Numbered from the stretch's first letter, positions 18,301 through 26,020 are shown. The stretch is 31,383 nt of DNA from Candidatus Peregrinibacteria bacterium CG_4_9_14_0_2_um_filter_41_14 (GCA_002788755.1 PFRW01000056.1:1-31383); one strand, 5' to 3'. Program-made: numbers and translations. The notes: generated by a model from the sequence alone, not told the origin.

Positions 18301-19235
18301 TGATTACCTGCAGGATCTTTAACGATATAATTTAACATTACATAAATACCGGAACGACCTGTTTCGGATAAACCTTGCAGACCATCTTTATTAAAGTCAT
18401 TCCAAACTTTACCACTAATTGTTAAACCTTGGATTAAACCGGCATCAATTGCCAATACATTTGTAGTGTTGCCTGACAGTACGGGAGCGCCCATACCATC
18501 AACTTCGTAACCACCGGGAGCACGACGAACTTTATTGAATGTATTTAATATTGTTGTTGAACTATCAAACAAGAAAATATCAGAAGATCCAAGTGAGTAT
18601 CCTACATATGGCTCTACGTCACTATCAATTGTATCGTCGCTGCCAAAGTTTTGTTCACTTGTAAAGCTGTATGATTCGTCATTCCGTCTGAAAGAAACAG
18701 TGTAAATATGTCCGTCTAACAAACCTGTAAAATTATAAGCACCGTTTACGTCCGTAAATACATTGGCAATAGGAGTGAATGTTGTATTTAGGCTTGGATC
18801 ATTATGGTAAAGAGTTGCACGAATACCTTCCATTAGAGGTTCTCCGTCGTCATATACGGCATTACCATTTACATCTTCCCAAACTTTACCTGCAACGGTT
18901 TCATTTACCGGTACCGGGAGTGCCATTGTGTCAACTGTAAAGTCGGCAACTCCTGGTAGGGTTTCATCTACCGGTGGCAGATCTGTTGGAGTGTCTGCCG
19001 GAGGAGTTGGGTCAACCGGCGGTGCTAAATCCACAGGAATTAACGGTGTGGTTAACGGTAAAATGTCGGCTGGCGGAGTAGGCTCAACCGGAGGTGTGGG
19101 ACTTGGCAGATCAAAAGTTGGCAACTCCGGAACCGGACCCGCCTCTTGTGCCATCGCAATCGGACTAACCATGAATGTTGACAGTATGGTTATTAGTGTC
19201 GTTATCGAAATTAGTTTAGTCAATGTACTCTGCAT
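15327..19235 (-). CDS. Surface protein: six SdrD_B-type modules, Gly linker, SLH-like C-terminus
   Basis: The 1302-aa protein begins with a signal peptide ending near PIAMAQEAG, then a Pro/Thr-rich stretch to ~110. Six SdrD_B/CNA-B-like modules follow, each opening with a G-x-V-W-x-D motif and an Asp-rich calcium-type loop. They start near residues 113, 270, 412, 567, 708 and 865 and alternate between two types, that is three copies of a two-module unit. A Gly-rich linker with a run of eleven Gly spans ~1009-1047. The C-terminal ~220 residues contain SLH-like repeats (FNDIAKV...WYADIAYTAHSVGLLQG, then LDPVSKEEFVTMLVRAYEA and RREDAFMAIVNAA), suggesting non-covalent wall anchoring. It is probably a stalk-like adhesin or S-layer-associated protein. 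No Shine-Dalgarno sequence precedes ATG 19235; TTGACAAATTTGACAAATT lies ~60 nt upstream. Confidence 0.88.
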   Translation of the reverse strand: MQSTLTKLISITTLITILSTFMVSPIAMAQEAGPVPELPTFDLPSPTPPVEPTPPADILPLTTPLIPVDLAPPVDPTPPADTPTDLPPVDETLPGVADFTVDTMALPVPVNETVAGKVWEDVNGNAVYDDGEPLMEGIRATLYHNDPSLNTTFTPIANVFTDVNGAYNFTGLLDGHIYTVSFRRNDESYSFTSEQNFGSDDTIDSDVEPYVGYSLGSSDIFLFDSSTTILNTFNKVRRAPGGYEVDGMGAPVLSGNTTNVLAIDAGLIQGLTISGKVWNDFNKDGLQGLSETGRSGIYVMLNYIVKDPAGNHPSVVQHAITDADGNYTFANLYPGDYFVSVPKVLQGSLSLGGGNNLPADCNAYTLKDVGGDDALDSDVEAINGFNLGSTGLINVTTAPVANVDAGLKCNNVSGVVWDDANANALQDADETLVEGVRVVLYQATSPTSTFPAIAETTTDANGFYNFNGLVDGYIYTVSFRLGSLPYRFTYYQNTGDDDTIDSDVEAFIGYSLGSSDRFVFNANNVNSDRIKHQQHAPGGLILDGGLPIVTGTVDTGHVSAGIVKYGTVSGKVWNDLNKDGVRDDFETNREGVYVILNQLVKGPDGPRSAAVAHQVTDANGDYLFENLHPGDYYVSVPKVLAGSLSLGGGNNLPDDCNAYTLKDAGADDTVDSDVEPTASFNLGASHVFTLTTDGSVSNVDAGLICNNLTGVVWDDANANALQDGGETLMEGIRVVLYQATSPTTNMVKIKETRTDAAGRYNFKGLVDGYIYTASFSVGSLPYRFTYYQNTGDDDTIDSDVEAFIGYSLGSSDRFVFNANNVNSDRIKHDRHAPGGLILDGGLPIVTGTVDTGHVSAGIVKHGTVSGRVWHDANEDGLKSDGEAGKEGVYVILNQLVEDPTTPTGMRSASVAHQMTNASGDYLFENLHPGDYYISVPKVLQGSLGGGSNFPTDCTDYTLNNVGADDTIDSDVEPTNLFNLGASERFTLATNSSVTNVDAGLICTVVPAANATGGGGTTGDGGGGTGDSTPPPADAVPNGGGGGGGGGGGGFRLQSLNNPTNTPTPDFTGQSLDPVSLDPCLQLLARDLTFTDRSDVNAEILKETALLTPGYKGETQYVISGYGNLANGTGTALIGLDNPLLRIEAAKILTTSILCYKIYATDEITDAFTFNDIAKVNPTNQWYADIAYTAHSVGLLQGRNGNAALLDPVSKEEFVTMLVRAYEAKYGTIVVNPDTVTVDIDPNAWYYNSYLKAKAVGLLTPALETTGTPLRREDAFMAIVNAAMLLNSYTADAKIAVSAKLNS
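16228..18002 (-). repeat. Two near-identical 888-bp tandem units within the surface-protein gene
   Basis: The unit starting at codon 18002 and the unit starting at 17114 are offset by exactly 888 bp (296 codons). Long stretches are almost identical at DNA level, including synonymous sites, for example 16753-16920 against 17641-17808. The third, 5' unit (codons ~113-411) is much more diverged. This indicates recent duplication or gene conversion of the two downstream units. Confidence 0.8.
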
Positions 19236-19332
19236 AGCTCTATGGTTAAAGAAACAATATATATAAATTAATACTGCTAACTTCTCTCATAATTTGTCAA
19301 ATTTGTCAATAGTTCCTTTCTCTTCTTTAAGC

Positions 19333-19824
19333 TTAGAGGTCTTTCTGAAAAGCTTGACTGAGTAAACATTTTTGCTTAAAAGCCATAGCTGTAAGCAATT
19401 TTATACCATTTTTTTGTACAGGTATAATTATTGAGACCATTTTTTTGTACTCATCAAAATTAGTATTTAGTAAATCTACTAAACCTTTAATTTCTGAGCT
19501 TAAGCTTAGTTCAATCGTCTTATCTATGTTAGGGCTAGCAATTGCCTTGCTAAGTAGCTCATTTATCTTTTGGTAACTGGCAGCGCCGGGAGTGTTATAT
19601 AATTTACGTCGTTGATCTTGAAATACCGGATCCAATAAAAACTGGTACTGGTCAACGGCGAGCAGTAAAGTTAAACGGTTAAATAGGTATCGCTCTTGGG
19701 CAATTATTACTTGTTGTTGTTTTTCTAATTTTTGCAATTTACCATAAACAGACACAAACTTTTCTATTAAAGTGAGCGCAATAATAACGCCAACGGCAAT
19801 TACAATAATCATTAATTTGGACAT
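19333..19824 (-). CDS. Small membrane-anchored hypothetical protein
   Basis: The 163-aa product (from MSKLMIIVIAVG) has one N-terminal membrane helix at ~3-22. A Gln/Lys-rich likely coiled coil (KLQKLEKQQQVIIAQERY) follows, then a helical remainder without recognised motifs. It resembles LemA proteins only in layout (anchor plus helices) and lacks their conserved core, so I do not assign that family. The start overlaps the last 13 bp of murG, which implies cotranscription. An alternative start MLLFKSN at 19845 would overlap more. There is about 97 bp before the surface-protein gene. Confidence 0.7.
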   Translation of the reverse strand: MSKLMIIVIAVGVIIALTLIEKFVSVYGKLQKLEKQQQVIIAQERYLFNRLTLLLAVDQYQFLLDPVFQDQRRKLYNTPGAASYQKINELLSKAIASPNIDKTIELSLSSEIKGLVDLLNTNFDEYKKMVSIIIPVQKNGIKLLTAMAFKQKCLLSQAFQKDL

Positions 19825-20897
19825 ATTTGATTTAAATAGTAACAAAGCATTTGAACATAGCTTAGCGCTAATTCATCCAGTTTGTCTAAGTTATTTATTA
19901 CGGGGTCTGTTGTTTGGGCTGCCATTTTGGCAACGGCACTTGTTAGTTTTGCAGGGGAGAGTTCATCCTCAGTTAAAATTATGCCCGTATTTTTTTGAAG
20001 ATACTTTGCGGCATTCATGAGTTGTTCACCACGACTTTTTGTTTGGGCAAGCGGTACTAGAATTACCGGTTTGCCTAAAAAGGACCATTCTGCCAAGCTT
20101 GTGGCTCCGGCACGCCCCAATATTATATCTGCTAATGCATAAAAATGATGTAATACATCGGTTACGTATTCATAGGTCTTATAGCCTTTTTGCGCTTTTC
20201 GTAGCTTGCCTTTACCGCAAACATGAATAATGTCGAAGTTAATTAACAGCTTAGGTAAGGCTTTATCGATATTTTGATTAATCACTTCTGCGCCTAGACT
20301 ACCGCCAATAATTAGTAAAACCGGCTTCTTCCCTTTGAAACCGGTTAGTTCTTTGGCTGTTTCTTTGTCACCTTGTAAAATATTGCGTCTAACCAAAACC
20401 GGCATTTGCATGAGTTTGGCTTTTTTAAATTTAGTAAAATATGTACGCAAGTCACCATCGCTATACCAAATTTCTGAGGCCCAGGGCGCCGTTAGTTTTG
20501 TTGTAAGCCCGGGGGAGCTATCACTTTCATGAATAATGATGGGGATTTTAAGCAAACGACCGGCAATTACAACCGGCAAACTGACAAAGCCGCCTTTACT
20601 AAAAATAAGCTTTGGGGCTTCGGTCTTCAGGATTTTGTAGCTTTGACCAATCCCTTTTACTACCTTAAAAAGATCGGTGAAATTATCGAGGCTAAAGTAT
20701 CTACGCAGCTTGCCGGTGGCAATTGTCCTAAACTCTACATTGCTTAAATCGGCAATTAAATCTGATTCCATGCCCTTCTCACTGCCAATGTAAGTTATTT
20801 TTAGTTTAGGCGCTGCCGAAATCAGTGCGTCGATAAGAGCCACGTTTGGCAGGATGTGACCCGCCGTTCCGCCTCCTGTTATTACCAGATGTGACAT
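19812..20897 (-). CDS. murG: UDP-GlcNAc:lipid I N-acetylglucosaminyltransferase MurG
   Basis: The 361-aa GT28-family enzyme converts lipid I to lipid II at the inner membrane face. Motifs: GGGTAGHILPN at residues 8-18, FSKGGFVSLP, HESDSSPGLTT, IIGGSLGAEVIN near 200, and GRAGATSLAEWSFLGKPVILVP (the UDP-GlcNAc site). The frame is open up to 20942, but MSHLVITGGGTAGH at 20897 is the natural family start, preceded by a weak GGAA. From there it overlaps the 3' end of ftsW by 92 bp in a different frame. The pairing with ftsW is the usual division/cell-wall cluster order. Confidence 0.95.
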   Translation of the reverse strand: MSHLVITGGGTAGHILPNVALIDALISAAPKLKITYIGSEKGMESDLIADLSNVEFRTIATGKLRRYFSLDNFTDLFKVVKGIGQSYKILKTEAPKLIFSKGGFVSLPVVIAGRLLKIPIIIHESDSSPGLTTKLTAPWASEIWYSDGDLRTYFTKFKKAKLMQMPVLVRRNILQGDKETAKELTGFKGKKPVLLIIGGSLGAEVINQNIDKALPKLLINFDIIHVCGKGKLRKAQKGYKTYEYVTDVLHHFYALADIILGRAGATSLAEWSFLGKPVILVPLAQTKSRGEQLMNAAKYLQKNTGIILTEDELSPAKLTSAVAKMAAQTTDPVINNLDKLDELALSYVQMLCYYLNQICPN

Positions 20898-22062
20898 AGT
20901 TTTCCGAGTATTTAGAAATATTGAGAAGCACGCCCGCGCCAATTAAAGTGGCAATTAAAGAAGAACCACCATAACTAACAAACGGTAGAGTAATACCGGT
21001 GATCGGTAAAAGTCCAGTGTTTACACCAATATTGATGAACGCCTGACCCACAATCCACAGCGTAATTCCCGCTGCCATAAACATCGAAAAGCGATCCGGA
21101 GCAAACCGCGTAATCATAAATCCGCGATAACCAATAAAGCCAAATAGTAGAACTAAGAGCGTAATCCTCACAAACCCCAGCTCCTCAGACGAAGCGGCAA
21201 AAATAAAATCATCCGATGCCTGCGGTAACCAATAAGATTTTTGTACCCCCTTGGTTAGGCCGCGCCCAAAAAAGCCACCACTACCAATTGCAATATTTGC
21301 CTGCGTTGTTTGCCAACAGTAATCCGAACGTGTGCCGTCTTTGGTGACCTGGCAGTTTTCCTCCGATGGATTAAGATAGGCCATTACGCGACTTTTTTGA
21401 TAACTAAAGATCGGCAACATTATTAATAGACCCAAAACTCCAATTGTAAAGCCCACGGCCATATGTTTAATTGGTGCCCCTGCCAAAAAGTACAAACCAA
21501 CCGCAATTAGCATAAAGACCATTGTGCCCCCTAAATCCGGCTGCATTAAAATTGGTAATGTTGCAATTCCAATCAATACCACAAACGACATAAAGCCTTT
21601 CTTAAAATCCTCAATATCCTTCCCTTTTTGTGCCAGCCAAACCGCTAAATAGGCAATTAGCCCCAATTTGGCAAACTCGGTCGGCTGTAACGAATTACCA
21701 CCAATTACCAGCCAACTTGTGGCAAATGTAGAAAAGGCTTTTCCAGCAGCCAATACAAATACCAAAACACAAAAAGAGCTCACAAATAACGGTACTGCCA
21801 TTTTTTTCCAAATTGTGTAAGGCATTTTTATAGCAATAAAAAAGCCGATGACCGCAATTATTAGTCTCCATAAATGTTTTTTGACCAAATAGAAACAATC
21901 GACACCGTCCTGACCGCATTGCGGAAACAGCACGCCCGCATCTTTTGTAAGTTGAATTGACTTAGGTACGCCAATACTTGTAATTAAGATCACGCCAATA
22001 ATCAGTAATCCTAAAATTGCCAGTAACAATAAATAGTCTATTTGTTTTTTTTTATGCACCAC
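20806..22062 (-). CDS. ftsW: SEDS peptidoglycan glycosyltransferase FtsW/RodA type
   Basis: The 418-aa polytopic protein polymerises lipid II. Conserved SEDS motifs: SLQPTEFAKLG at ~125-133, QPDLGGTMVF at ~174, IAIGSGGFFGRGL at ~257, DDFIFAASSEELG at ~284 (the Asp before FIFA is the catalytic one) and LPFVSYGGSS near the end. Position before murG favours FtsW over RodA. Two Cys pairs sit in predicted outer loops (49/56 and 237/249), the second in an insertion between NPSEEN and QTTQANIAIG. The start is GTG 22062 followed by an A9 run. The last ~30 residues (RRRNGGSHPAKRGSYRRTD) are read from DNA that also encodes the MurG N-terminus. Confidence 0.94.
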   Translation of the reverse strand: MVHKKKQIDYLLLLAILGLLIIGVILITSIGVPKSIQLTKDAGVLFPQCGQDGVDCFYLVKKHLWRLIIAVIGFFIAIKMPYTIWKKMAVPLFVSSFCVLVFVLAAGKAFSTFATSWLVIGGNSLQPTEFAKLGLIAYLAVWLAQKGKDIEDFKKGFMSFVVLIGIATLPILMQPDLGGTMVFMLIAVGLYFLAGAPIKHMAVGFTIGVLGLLIMLPIFSYQKSRVMAYLNPSEENCQVTKDGTRSDYCWQTTQANIAIGSGGFFGRGLTKGVQKSYWLPQASDDFIFAASSEELGFVRITLLVLLFGFIGYRGFMITRFAPDRFSMFMAAGITLWIVGQAFINIGVNTGLLPITGITLPFVSYGGSSLIATLIGAGVLLNISKYSENYVTSGNNRRRNGGSHPAKRGSYRRTDFGSA

Positions 22063-22138
22063 AGAGTAAGTTCAAATTAAAAGTAGGTTTATCTTAGAAA
22101 CTATTTGCGCTAAATTCAATAGCGTCTAACAAAGTGAA

Positions 22139-22591
22139 ATGGTCACATATAATCGGGTTTTATTGTACTACCTGCTAATAACCCTACTTTTGTACGTTGA
22201 TCAGCTTAGTAAAAATTACTTTGTCCAGAAGCAGTTTGTTGGCTTCCTCAGTTGGTTTAATTTTGAATTAGCCTTTAATACAGGCAGCGCCTTTAGTTTA
22301 GCAATTCCCTTATTTATTACAGTTGGTCTTGGTGTGGTTGTGGGATTGGCCTTTTTGCTCGCCCCCACAAGCGCCAAATTTCGGAAACTGGCCCTTAGCC
22401 AGCAGGCCGTCTTTGCCCTTATTACCGCCGGTATTATTGGTAACAGTATCGATCGTATTGCTTATGGCAAAGTTATCGATTTTATCCATATCAGCATTTG
22501 GCCGATTTTTAATTTAGCCGATACCTATTTAACTATTGGTGTAATCATCGTGATTGCCTACCATCTTTTTTTTGCAAAACATAAATCTTAA
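22139..22591 (+). CDS. lspA: Lipoprotein signal peptidase (signal peptidase II)
   Basis: The 150-aa inner-membrane aspartyl protease has four predicted helices. DQLSK is at residues 21-25, FELAFNTGSAFSL at 42-54, GIIGNSIDR at ~98-106 (first catalytic Asp) and FNLADTYLTIG at ~124-134 (second catalytic Asp). It cleaves prolipoprotein signal peptides before the lipidated Cys. It is divergent from ftsW across a 76-bp gap in which I see no convincing promoter (a weak TTGAAT-17-TAAGAT faces ftsW). The start ATG has only a weak AAAGTGA upstream. A membrane-protein gene follows after 12 nt. Confidence 0.95.
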   Translation: MVTYNRVLLYYLLITLLLYVDQLSKNYFVQKQFVGFLSWFNFELAFNTGSAFSLAIPLFITVGLGVVVGLAFLLAPTSAKFRKLALSQQAVFALITAGIIGNSIDRIAYGKVIDFIHISIWPIFNLADTYLTIGVIIVIAYHLFFAKHKS

Positions 22592-22603
22592 CCTTTTAAT
22601 CTT

Positions 22604-23284
22604 ATGTTTACAGGTCAAACCGTTCTTTTTAATTTTTTACGAGCAATTTTAATGGGGATTATTTCCGCATTGGGGTTTATGGCCATACTTGTCATTAATA
22701 ATTATTTAGGAACCACCGACCAAACTTTGGCACTGTTAATTCAGGCCAGCTGCGTATTGCTATTGGTTTGGGGGCTAAATATTTTAGACTCATATTTGCG
22801 CAAATGGGTTGCCGGCGAAGATCATCCCCAAGTACACCGAGTTGTTTACCAACTTTCTATTAGTCATTTTTTATTGGCGGCATTTATAACTCCGTTTTTA
22901 ATTATTTTTGCCAAAGCAGACACAGGCACTTTTTGGCTTTTGCTATTAGCTTTTTCCGGTTTTTCGATTTTGATCACACAAATTTGGCAGCTTTTATATA
23001 GCCATGCTGAAACCAAAAATGTGAATGTTTATGGCACCGTTGGCGTTGCTTTGGTGCTCACCTTAATTGCGATTGTAAATCCTAGTTATTTAAATTTAGC
23101 TACACCAATTGCCCTCGCCGCTATTGTCTCTTTATGGTTTTTGGCTGAGTTTGTTATTCAAACCATTTTTGGTGTTTTTTATTATGGATTGAACAGTTTT
23201 TATGGTGTTAGTTTTTGGCATTATCAAAAAAAAGAGGAGCCGCAGGCGACTCCCCCTGATTCTACTAATTCAAATCAAACTTAA
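22604..23284 (+). CDS. Hypothetical polytopic membrane protein
   Basis: The 226-aa protein has about six hydrophobic segments and a polar C-terminal tail (KKEEPQATPPDSTNSNQT). I do not recognise a family. It follows lspA after 12 nt and is probably cotranscribed with it. Its TAA stop (23282-23284) directly abuts the stop of the convergent slipin gene. Confidence 0.75.
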   Translation: MFTGQTVLFNFLRAILMGIISALGFMAILVINNYLGTTDQTLALLIQASCVLLLVWGLNILDSYLRKWVAGEDHPQVHRVVYQLSISHFLLAAFITPFLIIFAKADTGTFWLLLLAFSGFSILITQIWQLLYSHAETKNVNVYGTVGVALVLTLIAIVNPSYLNLATPIALAAIVSLWFLAEFVIQTIFGVFYYGLNSFYGVSFWHYQKKEEPQATPPDSTNSNQT

Positions 23285-24067
23285 TTATTTGTTGCCCATT
23301 AGGCTTTTGCCTAGAGCTTCCATCACTTTAAATCCATCATTTGGAACCATCCAGATTGTAGTATTTGATTGATCCGAAGAAATATCATTAATTGAATGCA
23401 AAGTGCGTAAATGTAAGGCTCCCGGTGACTCTGTTAACGTTTTAGCGGCAGCGGCAAGGTTTTGAGACGCTTCAAGCTCACCAAGTGAGTTAATGATGAC
23501 AGCACGCTTTTCACGTTCTGCTTCGGCTTCTTTAGCCATTGTGCGCTTTAGGTTGTCCGGCAAACGAATATCTTTTAATTCCACAGAAACAACCTCAATA
23601 CCCCATGGATCCGAAGCTTTGTCCACAATTAATTCAATTTCATCTGCAATACGCTCACGTTCTTGCAAAAGTTCATCCAAAGTTGCCTGTCCAACCACGT
23701 TTCGCATAGTTGTTTGTGCCAATTGGCTTACCGCATAGTAAAAATTCTCCACCTCAATAATCGCCTTAGCTGCGTCACTAATTTTGTAATAGATCACCGC
23801 ATTAATGCTGATCGAAATATTGTCGTGCGTGATGGCTTCTTGATCCGGCACATCTACCGCCTTCACACGGATATCCACTTTACTCATAGATTGAAAAACC
23901 GGAATCACAATCCGCCACCCTGGTTGCTTAATCCCTGTAAACTTACCAAGCGTAAACATCACACCACGCTGGTATTGATTAATTTGGCGAACAAAAATCA
24001 CTAACAAAAAAATAAATGCGCCACCAGCAAAAATGAGGAGGCCAAACAAAGCACCAAAAGCTTCCAT
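23285..24067 (-). CDS. SPFH/Band 7 protein (slipin/stomatin-like)
   Basis: The 260-aa protein has an N-terminal membrane segment (~7-27), then the Band 7 domain. QYQRGVMFTLGKFTGIKQPG, DIRVKAVDVPDQEAITHDN and YKISDA are visible, as is a QTTMRNVVGQATLDELL-like helix. WGIEVVSVELKDIRLP and a long Ala/Glu coiled coil (KEAEAEREKRAVI) close the domain. Slipins form membrane microdomain cages and often pair with an NfeD protease, which is not adjacent here. The cytoplasmic coiled coil probably oligomerises. There is no Shine-Dalgarno sequence at the ATG. Confidence 0.92.
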   Translation of the reverse strand: MEAFGALFGLLIFAGGAFIFLLVIFVRQINQYQRGVMFTLGKFTGIKQPGWRIVIPVFQSMSKVDIRVKAVDVPDQEAITHDNISISINAVIYYKISDAAKAIIEVENFYYAVSQLAQTTMRNVVGQATLDELLQERERIADEIELIVDKASDPWGIEVVSVELKDIRLPDNLKRTMAKEAEAEREKRAVIINSLGELEASQNLAAAAKTLTESPGALHLRTLHSINDISSDQSNTTIWMVPNDGFKVMEALGKSLMGNK

Positions 24068-24117
24068 AAAAATAAGGTTAAATTCCTTAGTATATTAAGT
24101 GAGGTGGAGGCGGTTGT

Positions 24118-24897
24118 CTATTTTATTTCCTTTAGAAATTTTGTAGCATCAAATCTAGCTCCAAATCCGCCCGATGCTTCGTCATGTAGCCAAGGAGAAT
24201 TAGGGTTGATCATGTCAATGTTTCCAGCATTTACAAATCCGGCATACACACTTAGTACAGGATCTGTAAGTTCGCCAGCTAATACTTTATTGACGTAAAT
24301 TCCATGGCTTTCAGGTCCGCTCTCTTCCCCATTTTCTGCCGCCCATTTTGCATAGCCCGGCGTCCGCGATTGCCAAGTAAATCGAGTAATCCCATCAGTC
24401 TTAGCAACTTGTCGTAACATAAATGGAAGTAGTACGCTCGCTACCCCTTTCTTCTGCCATTCCGGTGCTACAGCCAAGTCGCTTCCTTCGCAGACTATAC
24501 CTTGGGGGTCACGATTGTGCGCATATATATATTCCCAGGCTTTTGTGCCAGCCATTGCTACAAATTCATCTACATCTTCTGCCGGATCTGGGCTTAGTCT
24601 CATTGCTGAGACAACACCAACAAGAGCCCCTGTTTTTTCACAAAACGCTCCCACTTGTAGTCCGGGAAACATGGTGTAGTCTCTCTTTATGTAATCGTCC
24701 GGAAACGCCAGTTCTGTACCCCATGCGGCCTTTTCCAGTTCCATAACCGCTTCTAGCTCCTCACGACAACCAGTCTGAATACACCGAATTTTAATTCTAT
24801 CGCCACTGGCTAGCTCCACAGTAACCGGGTATTGAGTGTCGGGATTTAATGACCCTTGTTGTGCAAATTCCAGAATTTGTGCGAGTTCGGTGTTCAT
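24118..24897 (-). CDS. GNAT-fold acetyltransferase-like protein
   Basis: The 259-aa protein has a GNAT-like core. A strand/helix LEAVMELEKAAWG comes first, then VGAFCEKTGALVGVVSAMRL, then motif A: SDLAVAPEWQKKGVASVLL near residues 135-155, the acetyl-CoA pyrophosphate loop (Q/K-K-G-V-A). The C-terminal ~80 residues are unusual and carry no known motif. The acceptor substrate is unknown. The start at 24897 is chosen because AAAGGAAA, the clearest Shine-Dalgarno sequence in the window, precedes it by about 9 nt. It lies 16 nt after the preceding hypothetical gene. Confidence 0.7.
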   Translation of the reverse strand: MNTELAQILEFAQQGSLNPDTQYPVTVELASGDRIKIRCIQTGCREELEAVMELEKAAWGTELAFPDDYIKRDYTMFPGLQVGAFCEKTGALVGVVSAMRLSPDPAEDVDEFVAMAGTKAWEYIYAHNRDPQGIVCEGSDLAVAPEWQKKGVASVLLPFMLRQVAKTDGITRFTWQSRTPGYAKWAAENGEESGPESHGIYVNKVLAGELTDPVLSVYAGFVNAGNIDMINPNSPWLHDEASGGFGARFDATKFLKEIK

Positions 24898-24913
24898 AGA
24901 AAAATTTCCTTTA

Positions 24914-25288
24914 TTAGTTAGCATACCACTCTGGTACATGTCCGGTAACCTTCCACATTCCTTCAAAAGGGATTGCTCGTGTATGCTGTTGGTCGAATTT
25001 TCTTAGCACACGCGTTTTTAGATATTCGAGGGCTGCTCTAATCGTTTCGGGATTTGTAATTAAGCGGCTATCGCCATCGACCTCGCCAAGCTTAATTTCC
25101 TTAATTACTTCGATCATCATTGTCAGCATCCTAGGATTCAATTGATATTGACTAGCAGCTGTTTCGGGGCTGGCAACTTCGTATACAAAGGAATACCTTA
25201 TTATGCCACTTTCACTCATACTGGCTAAGGCATCGTGCCCTATTCCCATTACATCTTCTTTTCTTTGCTGAGTAGTACGTTCCAACAT
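24914..25288 (-). CDS. Hypothetical soluble protein
   Basis: The ~124-aa product from ATG 25288 (a TTG at 25300 and an ATG in DVMGIGHDA are alternatives) has no recognised motif. It is predicted soluble, mixed alpha/beta, ending VTGHVPEWYAN. It begins about 20 nt after the tRNA-Arg 3' end. A TATAAT at 25313-25308 lies between the two but without a -35. It shares a likely operon with the GNAT gene, so a partner role is possible but unproven. Confidence 0.6.
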   Translation of the reverse strand: MLERTTQQRKEDVMGIGHDALASMSESGIIRYSFVYEVASPETAASQYQLNPRMLTMMIEVIKEIKLGEVDGDSRLITNPETIRAALEYLKTRVLRKFDQQHTRAIPFEGMWKVTGHVPEWYAN

Positions 25289-25319
25289 AAACTTGTTCAA
25301 AATTTAAATTATAGCTGGT

Positions 25320-25395
25320 TGGTGTCCCCGACAGGAATTGAACCTGTATCTGCTCCTTAGGAGGGAGCCGTTCTATCCAATTGAACTACGAGGAC
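25320..25395 (-). tRNA. tRNA-Arg(CCU) with encoded CCA
   Basis: The 76-nt cloverleaf on the minus strand has acceptor GTCCTCG/CGGGGAC with one G-U pair, a D arm GTTC...GAAC, and anticodon stem GCTCC/GGAGC with loop CTCCTAA (anticodon CCU, reading AGG). The T arm is ACAGG-TTCAATT-CCTGT, with discriminator A and genomic CCA (25322-25320). Its first 10 nt overlap the 3' end of the upstream MBL-fold gene, whose TAG stop lies within the tRNA. Confidence 0.95.
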
Positions 25396-26000
25396 AGAAT
25401 GACATATTCCATTTGTTCTGTCGGCAATGCGCTGGCGCTGCTTAGTTTATAGGTTTTAATTGGTTCGCTCAAGGTGATGCCGGACTCTTTGGCAAAATCC
25501 GCTATGGGGGCGTAACTGCTTGATACCGCAGTACTGGCAAAACAACTTGGGACTACAACTTTTGGTTCGATTGTTTCAATAACCTCATTGGCTAGTTTAG
25601 CCGTCAGAACGTCATCGTCGCCTACTGGGAGCATTAAAATATCGACATCGCCCAAGGCTTCGGTGTGTTCGTCTTTTGGTAGTGAGCTTAAGTAGCCAAG
25701 ATTAGCTACTTTAATATCATCAATAATTAGATGCACCAACTGATGATCATTTTCAAACGGGTTGTAAGGGTCTAATGTAACCGCAATACCTTTGGCTTCG
25801 TATTCACCTGGCCAGTTAAAATGGTGCGTGTGCTTGATGCCATCAATTGCGATCTTTTCAGGCTTGTTTGGGGATGTTGTAATAATAATATCCACCGTTT
25901 GTGGCAGTTTTGCCAATGCGGCAGGGGTAGGGTCGATTAATACGGTCGCATTTTTACCTGTGATCACAAAGCAATTATTGCCAAACCATTGTATTTCCAT
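25386..26000 (-). CDS. Degenerate metallo-beta-lactamase-fold (UlaG-like) protein
   Basis: The 204-aa protein has the UlaG-like outline: IQWFGNNCFVITGKNATVLIDP, a strand VDIIITTS, WPGEYEAKGI, IIDDIKVANLGYLS, VDILMLPVGDD and KVVVPSCF. The HxHxDH zinc motif expected after DIIITTS is replaced by PNKPEK, and the later His ligand before PSCF is also missing. It is therefore probably not a zinc hydrolase and may have a binding or structural role. Its stop TAG lies inside the tRNA-Arg gene, so mRNA and tRNA must be separated by processing. Confidence 0.8.
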   Translation of the reverse strand: MEIQWFGNNCFVITGKNATVLIDPTPAALAKLPQTVDIIITTSPNKPEKIAIDGIKHTHHFNWPGEYEAKGIAVTLDPYNPFENDHQLVHLIIDDIKVANLGYLSSLPKDEHTEALGDVDILMLPVGDDDVLTAKLANEVIETIEPKVVVPSCFASTAVSSSYAPIADFAKESGITLSEPIKTYKLSSASALPTEQMEYVILSS

Positions 26001-26020
26001 AAATCAGAATTAGTTAAAAT

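Noticed and set aside
19333..19824. Assignment of the small membrane-anchored protein as LemA.
   Set aside because: Only the anchor-plus-helix layout is shared; the conserved LemA core motifs are absent.
20898..20942. Longer MurG start (MARACFSIF...).
   Set aside because: The family begins a few residues before GGGTAGH; the extra 15 residues would be unrelated and would increase the overlap with ftsW.
23236..23262. Hairpin GGAG...CTCC near the end of the membrane-protein gene as a terminator.
   Set aside because: The stem is short, lies within the coding sequence and has no U-tract.
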